Assembly (NCBI GenBank): GCA_022844105.1
Contig: JALHMJ010000003.1
Location: 282,527-325,815 of the forward strand
DNA from: Hyphomicrobium sp.
Lineage (GTDB): Bacteria > Pseudomonadota > Alphaproteobacteria > Rhizobiales > Hyphomicrobiaceae
Length of the DNA stretch: 43,289 nt
Direction of reading: 5' to 3'
Shown: one piece after another, positions 17,326-23,937 of the stretch
Position numbering within the stretch: position 1 is the stretch's first letter
Layout of the letters: each line of letters starts with the position of its first letter
Notes under the pieces: model-generated
What the model was told of the DNA's origin: nothing
Seen by the model: only the letters and a program-made list of their open reading frames with translations
Database searches by the model: none
Translations under genes and position numbers: made by a program

Positions 17326-17616
17326 ATGACCACGCTACAGGCCGCCGCGCAGAATCAGTTGCGCCAGCTCGTCGAACAGATTGAGCGGCTGGAAGAAGAA
17401 AAGAAGGCACTCGCGTCTGACATCCGCGACAAATATCTGGAGGCCAAGGGCGTCGGCTTCGACGTCAAGGCCTTGCGCCAGATCGTGCGCATGCGCAAGA
17501 AGAGCGAGCAGGAACGCCAGGAAGAAGAAAGCATTCTCGAGGTTTATCTGCACGCGCTCGGGATGCTGGCCGAAACCTCCCCCACCGGCGGCCTCCGGAT
17601 GCAAGCCGCGGAATAA
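17326..17616 (+). CDS. gapR: GapR-family nucleoid-associated protein (DUF2312/UPF0335)
   Basis: 96 residues. An N-terminal coiled coil (LRQLVEQIERLEEEKKALAS DIRDKYLEAK) is followed by GVGFDVKALRQIVRMRKKSE and a short helix ending at LHALGMLAE. This is the DUF2312 family named after Caulobacter GapR. GapR tracks overtwisted, AT-rich DNA ahead of replication and transcription and helps topoisomerases. The ATG has a GAGG-type ribosome-binding site. It is monocistronic: a strong terminator begins 19 bp after the stop. Family identity is near certain; in vivo role is by homology. Confidence 0.93.
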   Translation: MTTLQAAAQNQLRQLVEQIERLEEEKKALASDIRDKYLEAKGVGFDVKALRQIVRMRKKSEQERQEEESILEVYLHALGMLAETSPTGGLRMQAAE

Positions 17617-17634
17617 CCAACTGAAATTAAACAG

Positions 17635-17666
17635 AAAAGCGCTCTCAGCCGGGGAGCGCTTTTTTA
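17635..17666 (+). terminator. Strong rho-independent terminator of gapR
   Basis: The perfect 10-bp stem AAAAGCGCTC (17635-17644) and GAGCGCTTTT (17654-17663) runs into a T-tract. Its A-rich left arm means it could also stop minus-strand transcripts. Confidence 0.93.
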
Positions 17667-17692
17667 TTGCCGGCGTCACTCGCCCGCCATCA

Positions 17693-17880
17693 CCGCGTCC
17701 GGCCGGCTCCCCGCAGAGGTGTCGGACGCGGCAATCGAGATTCCGCCGCGTCCGGCCGGCGCGCCACCGGCGTGTCGGACGCGGCAATCGAGATTCCGCC
17801 GCGTCCGGCCGGCGCGCCACCGGCGTGTCGGACGCGGCAATCAAAGAGTCCATCGGACGCGGCAATCAAAGATAGACGCG
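17693..17880. repeat. 53-bp tandem hairpin-repeat array
   Basis: Three units start at 17693, 17746 and 17799, an exact 53-bp period, followed by two truncated right arms (CATCGGACGCGGCAATCAAAG, then AGACGCGGCATCGG). Each unit is a hairpin with outer arms CCGCGTCCG/CGGACGCGG. Units 2 and 3 are identical in the hairpin, with inner stem CGCC/GGCG. Unit 1 has a different inner sequence (CTC/GAG) that still pairs. Units are spaced by CAATCGAGATTC. The same family occurs at 221-366 and 4792-4858. It lies between the gapR terminator and the oxyR regulatory region. Spacers are identical, so this is not a CRISPR. Confidence 0.88.
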
Positions 17881-17895
17881 GCATCGGATAAGAAC

Positions 17896-17922
17896 TATTC
17901 GTAATAAATCGCTACACGAATA
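17896..17922. promoter_or_regulatory. Inverted repeat upstream of oxyR, possible OxyR operator
   Basis: TATTCGT (17896-17902) and ACGAATA (17916-17922) form a perfect 7-bp inverted repeat with a 13-bp AT-rich spacer. It ends 14 bp before the oxyR start codon. A dyad of this kind is usual for LysR-type autoregulation, although it does not match the four-element E. coli OxyR consensus. Function is inferred from position and symmetry. Confidence 0.5.
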
Positions 17923-17936
17923 AGAGAAGCTGATCC

Positions 17937-18902
17937 TTGTCCGTCACTCTGAAACAGCTCAGGTACTTTGACGCGCTCTCGCGCGAACTGCATTTCGGCC
18001 GCGCTGCCGAGGCCTGCGCTGTGACGCAGCCGGCCCTCTCCATGCAGATCAGCGAACTCGAGCAGACACTTGGGCTGACGCTGGTCGAGCGGACGCGAAG
18101 CGGTGTGCGATTGACGCCGAAAGGCGAGGAGATATCCCAGCGTGTGGCGCGCGTCCTTGGCGACGTGCGTGAACTGGTTTCGTTCGCGCACCACTCCAAC
18201 CGGATTTTGACCGGCTCGCTCCGATTCGGCGTCATTCCCTCGATAGCGCCGTATCTCCTGCCGCCGCTGCTGCCGCTACTGCGCGATGCCTACCCCGACC
18301 TCGAACTGCACGTTCGCGAAACGCAGACCTCCCACCTCGTCGTGGAACTGCTCGAAGGCAAGCTTGACGTCTTGCTCCTGGCTTTGCCGATCAAACATCC
18401 CGATCTCGATGAGACGAAACTGTTCCAGGACCCGTTCCTGCTGGCTCTGCCCAAACAGCGCAAGGTCGCCGGACGCCTGCGCGCTACGAAGGAAATGATC
18501 GAGGGCGAAAAGCTGCTCCTGCTTGAGGAGGGCCACTGCCTGCGCGATCAGGCGCTGACCTATTGCAGCCTGAAACAGGTCGACACGGTGAATACGTTCG
18601 GCGCGTCGAGCCTTGGCACGATTGTCGAGATGGTGTCCGCCGGCTTCGGCATCACCCTGCTGCCCGAACTGAGCCTGGGAATGGAGGAGCGAGGCCGCGA
18701 ACTCACCGTCATCCGTTTCGCCGATCCCGAGCCCTCCCGCACCGTCGGCCTCGTCTGGCGATCGACATCGCCGCGCAAGGACGATTTTCGCGAACTGGGA
18801 CGGCTGGCCGTTGAAGCGTGGCAGAACGGGCCTCTCGCCGCCGCCCGCCTGCTGCACGACGTCAAGAAACCCGCCAAGGATGTCAGCGCGGAGACGTCGT
18901 AA
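17937..18902 (+). CDS. oxyR: Hydrogen-peroxide-sensing LysR-type regulator OxyR
   Basis: 321 residues: an N-terminal winged helix-turn-helix (LKQLRYFDALSRELHFGRAA EACAVTQPALS) and a substrate-binding-like regulatory domain. The redox pair is C201 and C210 in GHCLRDQALTYC, the same nine-residue spacing as C199/C208 of E. coli OxyR, followed by ITLLPELSLG. OxyR forms an intramolecular disulphide with H2O2 and activates catalase and peroxidase genes; none is adjacent here, so its targets are elsewhere. The start is TTG 17937, with AAGAGAAG eight bases upstream. Its 3' end overlaps the convergent DUF882 gene by 20 bp. A few C-terminal residues extend beyond the usual OxyR. Confidence 0.93.
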   Translation: MSVTLKQLRYFDALSRELHFGRAAEACAVTQPALSMQISELEQTLGLTLVERTRSGVRLTPKGEEISQRVARVLGDVRELVSFAHHSNRILTGSLRFGVIPSIAPYLLPPLLPLLRDAYPDLELHVRETQTSHLVVELLEGKLDVLLLALPIKHPDLDETKLFQDPFLLALPKQRKVAGRLRATKEMIEGEKLLLLEEGHCLRDQALTYCSLKQVDTVNTFGASSLGTIVEMVSAGFGITLLPELSLGMEERGRELTVIRFADPEPSRTVGLVWRSTSPRKDDFRELGRLAVEAWQNGPLAAARLLHDVKKPAKDVSAETS

Positions 18903-20421
18903 CCTTGCGTTCCGCGAGCCCCGGTGGCGCGGCAACATGATTGGCGTAGGCGTCTTCGATCGCCGATAGATCGACGGCCTGTCCGCGGAATTCTTTTGCA
19001 AACAGCAGCTGCGCCATCTGCTCCCCCGGTCTGAGGCGCATAGGCAGAATGCGCCCTTCGTCGTCGATCATGTCGAACGTCCGCCCCACGTCCGGATGCA
19101 CCATCCGCGCCAGCGCCGGATCGTCGGCTGAAGCGGTCTCCGTCAGCAGCGGCAGGATCGGGAACGGCGCATAGGCGAGTTCCTCAGGATGATCGTCGTC
19201 GAAAGCCGGTGCCGCGACGAATGAATTCGGCTGCGCGCCAAACCCCGATGCGGCCGCCAGTGCCGACACCGCCTTCTGTGGCAGATGCGCGCCGGCTTCA
19301 CCTGTGGCCGGCAGCGGCGGCCGCACAGCCGCAACGGGTGCCGACACGGCCGGCGTCGATGGCAAGGGTGCCGCGTCAAGCGCTGCAAGTTTGACCAGAT
19401 CGTTCAGCTTGGCGCGTTCTTGCGCGGTGGGTCCTGGCGTGAACATCGACGACCGCTCAACCGGCCGGGGCTCACGCACCAGACGCGGCGCGGGTTGGAT
19501 TGGCGCGGTGGCCAACCGTTCAGGTACTGGCCGTTCAGGTGCCGGCCGCGGGGCCGGACGCGTCAAAGAAGGACCTGTCGTGAGCGATGCGACGACGGTT
19601 GAAGCTTGCGGCTTCTTCTCCGGCCTGACCGCCGGCCTCGGTTCCGGCGGCACCGGCAGCGCGATATTGCCCGCGGCGGCAACCAGCACGCCCTTGCGCG
19701 GGTTGGAGCGAACATCGAAGAACTGCGCCACTTGGGTTGCGAGCTGCGGCTGCCGCCGCCGCGCCGCCGATGCGTCCCCCGGCTCCAGCGACCGGCCCTC
19801 GGCCGATTGATATTTCGAACGCCCGTTCGGAAACAGCAGCGCCAGTTCGTCATGCGCCATGCGCGGCCAGCTGCGCACGCGCGCCGTGTCGACATGCACG
19901 AAGGGGAGGGCCGACGTCGGATAATAGCCAACACCTCCACGCTCGCGGATCATGGCCGAGTAGCGCAATTGCCGGATCGGAATATCTGGAAAATGAATGT
20001 CGATCGCCTTGCCGGTGATGTGCTGGCTTTGGCTCGCTTGTCCCCCGACCGTCCGGCGCAGCATGTCGTTGGTGCCGTGCGAGCGGTATCCCGAAATGAT
20101 GTGCACCGGCTGTTGCGAACCCAGTTCGTCGTGCATTTCCCAGATAATGTCGATGGTTCTGGGATCCATCGCTGTCGCTTCGTTTTTCCGCCAGTCGCGT
20201 AAGAACCAATTGAGTTTTTTCTGGGCCTCGGGAATGAAGCGACCATCCTTCTTGTAGAGGATGGAAATCGTCTCCTTGGTATGGATATGATACATCCAGA
20301 TCGTCCGGCTCTCACCCGCGGCGACAACGGACATGCAATGCGCCGCCGCGGCCAAGGACGCGGCGACCACAAGACTGACGGCCCATCGTGCTGGCTGTCC
20401 GGCCAAGCGGCATCCCCTCAA
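18883..20421 (-). CDS. DUF882 (peptidase M15-like) periplasmic protein with long disordered C-terminus
   Basis: About 512 residues. A hydrophobic segment (AVSLVVAASLAAAAHCMSVV) gives an export signal. The DUF882/M15_2 domain follows: WMYHIHTKETISILYKKDGR, LNWFLRDWRKNEATAMDP, HIISGYRSHGTNDMLR, and SQHITGKAIDIHFPD with the H-x6-D zinc pattern of D,D-carboxypeptidases. The remaining half is proline- and alanine-rich, probably disordered and periplasm-spanning. Such proteins are thought to act on peptidoglycan, but activity is unproved. The start is uncertain: TTG 20421 is chosen because it places the signal at the N-terminus; the frame stays open to 20586. It overlaps oxyR at the 3' end. Confidence 0.8.
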   Translation of the reverse strand: MRGCRLAGQPARWAVSLVVAASLAAAAHCMSVVAAGESRTIWMYHIHTKETISILYKKDGRFIPEAQKKLNWFLRDWRKNEATAMDPRTIDIIWEMHDELGSQQPVHIISGYRSHGTNDMLRRTVGGQASQSQHITGKAIDIHFPDIPIRQLRYSAMIRERGGVGYYPTSALPFVHVDTARVRSWPRMAHDELALLFPNGRSKYQSAEGRSLEPGDASAARRRQPQLATQVAQFFDVRSNPRKGVLVAAAGNIALPVPPEPRPAVRPEKKPQASTVVASLTTGPSLTRPAPRPAPERPVPERLATAPIQPAPRLVREPRPVERSSMFTPGPTAQERAKLNDLVKLAALDAAPLPSTPAVSAPVAAVRPPLPATGEAGAHLPQKAVSALAAASGFGAQPNSFVAAPAFDDDHPEELAYAPFPILPLLTETASADDPALARMVHPDVGRTFDMIDDEGRILPMRLRPGEQMAQLLFAKEFRGQAVDLSAIEDAYANHVAAPPGLAERKVTTSPR

Positions 20422-20502
20422 GCTGACACGCGCCTTCGCCGATTTAATCGCGGTGATCAAAAGGGCTGTCTGCGATCCGGCATCGATACCGAACCGTTGC
20501 GG

Positions 20503-20523
20503 AAGGGTTAACGTACAACCCTT
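20503..20523. promoter_or_regulatory. Inverted repeat upstream of the DUF882 gene
   Basis: AAGGGTT (20503-20509) and AACCCTT (20517-20523) pair perfectly across 7 nt. The element contains GTTAAC and is followed by further TTAAC and GTAAC strings. Position about 85 bp upstream of the DUF882 start suggests an operator or promoter-proximal site. TTAA spacing is 14 rather than the 11 of a standard CtrA box, so CtrA control is not claimed. Confidence 0.4.
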
Positions 20524-20601
20524 AACGGTTGGTAACTTTCGAATGCGGGCATTCCTGGGCGCGGCCCGGGCCAAAGAAGGGCACATCCGGAACCGCAGGC
20601 C

Positions 20602-21753
20602 TCAGCCGTTCGGCTGCCGTGCCTCGGAGATGGTGAGAGTGGCGTTCATTTCGTTGCCCCGCCAGTTGAAGCCGTTACCGGTCCAGCCTTCGACCCACAT
20701 CGCCGGCAGCATCAAGTCGCGCAACACGAAGGCCACTGGCGACCATGCCGATAGATGCCAGCCGGCCAACCGTGCAACGGCAATCTCCGTCCCGTACCAG
20801 ATGATGCCGAGGCCGACGACAGCAGCAGCGGGCGCGACGTCGAAATCAGCCGCAATCAGCCCGCCGATGGTCATCGGCAACATTCCGCCGGCCAGAATTT
20901 CCGGCGCGTAGCACAGGGGAAAGGTCGCTCGCCGCAGTCTGGCCCAGCGAACCTGCCGTTGCCACACCTCGCGCAGACGGCGCTGCCCGAGCGGCTGCGA
21001 ATAGGGGCGGTCGACGAGGCGCACGCGCCGGCCTTCCCGACGCACGATCTTTGTCGCGGCCGCATCTTCCGCGGCATCGCGGCCGAGCGCCTCGATGCCG
21101 CCGGCATCGTCGAGCAGGTCTCGGCGCCAGAACATGGTCTTGCCCTGCGCAAAGCCAAAGCCAATCGTATCCGCGGCCACTTGGAAGCGGCCTTGGTAGG
21201 TGTTGAGAAACGCACACTCGATTTCCGCGGCCACGCCCTTCGGCGCGCTGCCGACCGGCGGCGAGCAGACAAGACCGGTATCGGAACGGTAAGCGGCAAG
21301 AAGCTGACTGACGTAATCACGTGGCAGCAGCACGTTGCTGTCGGCCATGATGACCCATTCGCTGCGCGTCCCGTGCCATCCCTTGACGAGATTATTCAGC
21401 TTCGGGTTCGGCGTCGGCCGTTCGTCACCGATCAGAAGGCGCGCGTTCACATGACGATTATTGGCGATCAGCCGCCGCACCAGCGGCACCACCGGATCAC
21501 TCTCACGTGCTGCGCAAAAGACGATTTCGAGGTTGGGATGCGGATCGAGCTTGAACGTCGAGCCGAGTGTCGCCTCGTCGTTGGGGTCCAGACCGCAGAC
21601 CGGGCGCAGCAGAGTGACCGGCTGGCTCATGCGTCCGGCGGGCACGGGTCGCTTGGGGCGCCACGCGCGCCAAACAGTAAGCACAGCCGACAGAAGATGC
21701 ACGGCCAGCAGCAGCGCGACGAGAGTGAAAAGGGCGGTCGTCAGATCCGGCAT
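20602..21753 (-). CDS. GT21 glycosyltransferase, ceramide glucosyltransferase-like
   Basis: A 383-residue membrane enzyme. Residues 5-25 form an N-terminal membrane segment, and about 290-345 hold further hydrophobic helices. The GT21 signature is intact: VTLLRPVCGLDPNDEATLGS, D1 in ARESD, NPKLNNLVKGWHG, D2 in WVIMADSNVLLP, D3 in LGRDAAEDAAATK, and the (Q/R)xxRW box RQVRWARLRR. Closest in wording to the Agrobacterium glucosylceramide synthase; the related HpnI of hopanoid synthesis is an alternative, but no hpn genes are near. It probably transfers glucose from UDP-glucose to ceramide or another lipid at the inner membrane. ATG 21753 opens into the membrane segment and is preferred. Confidence 0.85.
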   Translation of the reverse strand: MPDLTTALFTLVALLLAVHLLSAVLTVWRAWRPKRPVPAGRMSQPVTLLRPVCGLDPNDEATLGSTFKLDPHPNLEIVFCAARESDPVVPLVRRLIANNRHVNARLLIGDERPTPNPKLNNLVKGWHGTRSEWVIMADSNVLLPRDYVSQLLAAYRSDTGLVCSPPVGSAPKGVAAEIECAFLNTYQGRFQVAADTIGFGFAQGKTMFWRRDLLDDAGGIEALGRDAAEDAAATKIVRREGRRVRLVDRPYSQPLGQRRLREVWQRQVRWARLRRATFPLCYAPEILAGGMLPMTIGGLIAADFDVAPAAAVVGLGIIWYGTEIAVARLAGWHLSAWSPVAFVLRDLMLPAMWVEGWTGNGFNWRGNEMNATLTISEARQPNG

Positions 21754-21905
21754 GAGATGCGGAGAGCCTCGGAAACCGTCATCGATTTTACACACGTCTC
21801 GCAAGATTTGGTATCAGCTACATGACAATTGGACGTCAGGTTTGTGACGGATCAGTCGAATGAAAACGTTTGTAGACAAGCAGATGAAGCTCGATCGGTA
21901 ATGCT

Positions 21906-22769
21906 TCAGATGATGCTCTGGGCGTAAAGATCGGTCCGACGATCGCGAAAAAAGCCCCAGTCGGCGCGATAGCTTTCGATCAGGTCAAGGTCGAATGTGT
22001 GGATGAGCACACCCTCCTCGTCAGCGCCGATGTGTTCGACCAGATCACCACGATGATCGGTGATGAAAGAGTGACCATAAAACTTCTGCTTCACGCCGTC
22101 GTTGTCTTCAAGTCCGATCCGATTCATCGCGACAATCGGAACGGCGTTCGCGACGGCATGGCCCTGCATCACCCGCTGCCATTGCAAATGCGTATCGAGA
22201 GCCGCGTCATACGGCTCCGAACCGATGGCGGTCGGATAGAACAGGATCTCGGCGCCCTGTAGCACCATGGCGCGCGCGCATTCCGGATACCATTGGTCCC
22301 AGCAGATGCCGACGCCGATCGTGCCGAACCTGGTTTTCCAAACCTTGAATCCGGTGTCGCCCGGCCGGAAGTAATACTTCTCCTGATATCCAGGCCCGTC
22401 AGGAATGTGGCTCTTGCGATAGGTGCCCAGCACCGCGCCGTCCGCATCGACGATAACGATGCTGTTGTAGTATCGCGGCCCGTCCTTTTCAAAAATGGAG
22501 ACGGGAATGACGACACCGAATTCCTTCGCCACGGCCTGCATGGCCACGACGCACGGATGCGTCTCGGCCGCGAACGCCGTTAGAAACCACTTCGGATCCT
22601 GCTTGGTGCAAAAATAGATGCCCTGAAACAACTCCGACGGCAGGATGACCTGCGCGCCCTTTTTCGCGGCCGCGCGCACGAATTCGGTCGTGCGATCGAT
22701 GTTGCCATCCAGGTCCGGTCCATAGTGCGTTTGGATGCCCGCGACGGTAATCGAGCGGTACTGTGCCAT
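21906..22769 (-). CDS. aguB: N-carbamoylputrescine amidase
   Basis: 287 residues of the nitrilase (carbon-nitrogen hydrolase) superfamily, cytosolic. The Glu-Lys-Cys triad is visible: E46 in LPSELFQGIYFC, K119 in TYRKSHIPDGPGYQEKYYF, and C156 in GICWDQWYPECAR. The blocks SHIPDGPGY and SEPYDAALDTHLQWQRVMQG are typical of AguB. It hydrolyses N-carbamoylputrescine to putrescine, CO2 and ammonia. The second of two adjacent ATGs is chosen because GAGGAG then lies six bases upstream. It starts 10 bp after the aguA stop, so the two form an operon for putrescine from agmatine. Confidence 0.95.
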   Translation of the reverse strand: MAQYRSITVAGIQTHYGPDLDGNIDRTTEFVRAAAKKGAQVILPSELFQGIYFCTKQDPKWFLTAFAAETHPCVVAMQAVAKEFGVVIPVSIFEKDGPRYYNSIVIVDADGAVLGTYRKSHIPDGPGYQEKYYFRPGDTGFKVWKTRFGTIGVGICWDQWYPECARAMVLQGAEILFYPTAIGSEPYDAALDTHLQWQRVMQGHAVANAVPIVAMNRIGLEDNDGVKQKFYGHSFITDHRGDLVEHIGADEEGVLIHTFDLDLIESYRADWGFFRDRRTDLYAQSII

Positions 22770-22779
22770 CATGGGCTCC

Positions 22780-23805
22780 TCAAAGTGGCTGCTGCTGCGT
22801 GATGCAGTGAAATGACCCGCCGCCAGCCGATCCGCAACCGAGCAGGCCCTTCGATGGCACGCCGACCACCGCACGGCCGGGGAATACAGCGCGCAACGCG
22901 GCGAGCGCGTCTACTTCGCTGGTGGTTCCGTAGACAGGAACCACGACGACGCCATCGGCGATGATGAAGTTCATGTGCGATGCCGGTGCAATCTCGCCAA
23001 GCGCGTTGCGATAAAGGCCAACGCCGGGTATCCGCACGACGTCCAGTCGGCGCCCTTTGGCGTCTGTGGAATTGGCCAGTGTTGCGGCAATCGCGTCCAA
23101 CGTTGCAGCGTTGGGATCGTCAGGTCCGCTGGCTGACTGGCATACGACCCGGCCCGGCGCGACGAACCGCGCGATATTGTCGATGTGGCCATCCGTATGA
23201 TCGTTCTTCAAGCCCTCGTCGATCCAGATGACGGCCTTTGCCCCGAACGCCTGCCGCAGCGCCGCTTCCGCCTGATCCTTGGTCCACCCGTTCCGATTCG
23301 GGTTGAGCAACGTCTGCCGCGTTGTCAGCACCGTGCCCTCGCCGTCCTGATCGACCGCACCGCCTTCGAGCACGAACTCAAACCGCCGCACGGGCGAACC
23401 GGCAAGCCTCGCCACGTCGTCTCCCACGGTTGCGTCATCGGGCAATTCGTATTTGCCGCCCCAACTGTTGGTCTTGAAGCGCAGTGCAACGGGTCCGCGT
23501 GTGTCGTGTGCGAAAATCGGACCGGTATCGCGCAACCAAATGTCGCCGTAGCAGGCGGGGATAATTTCCGCAATGCTTCCCACCGCCGCGATCGCTGAGC
23601 GCTCTGCCTCGGCGCCATTTGCCAGGAGCCGGACGCGATTGCCGTATTCGGCCAAAGTCCGGATGAGGCCAATCATGTCTCGCCGCGGCGCATCGAGGTC
23701 GCCGTTCCACTCGTCGGCGTCGGCCGGCCACGCCGTCCACATCGCTGATTGGGGCGCCCATTCGGCGGGAACGATGATTGAAGTTTCGGTTGTCGCGTCG
23801 GTCAT
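22780..23805 (-). CDS. aguA: Agmatine deiminase (agmatine iminohydrolase)
   Basis: About 341 residues of the guanidino-group-modifying (PPADI) fold. It converts agmatine to N-carbamoylputrescine and ammonia. Visible motifs are the opening PAEWAPQSAMWTAWPADADEW, CYGDIWLRDTGPIF, LEGGAVDQDGEGT, NDHTDGHIDNIARF with the catalytic histidine, and the C-terminal GCGSAGGGSFHC with nucleophile C334. ATG 23805 has GAAGG about ten bases upstream; an alternative ATG at 23835 lacks one. It leads the aguA-aguB operon. No agmatine-producing speA gene is in the window. Confidence 0.95.
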   Translation of the reverse strand: MTDATTETSIIVPAEWAPQSAMWTAWPADADEWNGDLDAPRRDMIGLIRTLAEYGNRVRLLANGAEAERSAIAAVGSIAEIIPACYGDIWLRDTGPIFAHDTRGPVALRFKTNSWGGKYELPDDATVGDDVARLAGSPVRRFEFVLEGGAVDQDGEGTVLTTRQTLLNPNRNGWTKDQAEAALRQAFGAKAVIWIDEGLKNDHTDGHIDNIARFVAPGRVVCQSASGPDDPNAATLDAIAATLANSTDAKGRRLDVVRIPGVGLYRNALGEIAPASHMNFIIADGVVVVPVYGTTSEVDALAALRAVFPGRAVVGVPSKGLLGCGSAGGGSFHCITQQQPL

Positions 23806-23891
23806 ACGTCGAGGGCCTTCCGCTGCAAGCACCATGCGGTGCGGGGTTTGATACCCGCGCGCAGCGAAGTCAAGGGTTCGGGTGCGTGGGC

Positions 23892-23921
23892 GGGGTCAGA
23901 CCCCGATCGGGGTCTGACCCC
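23892..23921. repeat. Perfect 30-bp palindrome between aguA and the L,D-transpeptidase gene
   Basis: The left half GGGGTCAGACCCCGA is exactly complementary to the right half, and each half is itself nearly palindromic (GGGGTC-A-GACCCC). It lies 17 bp after the transpeptidase stop on the minus strand and upstream of aguA. It could stop transcription between the two, but neither strand offers a real U-tract. GGGGTCAGACCCC strings recur as dispersed palindromic elements in many environmental bacteria (general recollection, not checked). Confidence 0.8.
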
Positions 23922-23937
23922 TTTCATGATCCAGTTT

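Noticed and set aside
17693-17880. A CRISPR-like regular array with a 53-bp period
   Set aside because: The segments between the palindromes are the same short string, so there are no unique spacers, and there are no cas genes. The VapD gene nearby is a Cas2-fold toxin, not an adaptation protein.
20506-20526. CtrA binding site (TTAA-N7-TTAA) upstream of the DUF882 gene
   Set aside because: The two TTAA strings are 14 bp apart rather than 11, so the consensus is not met.
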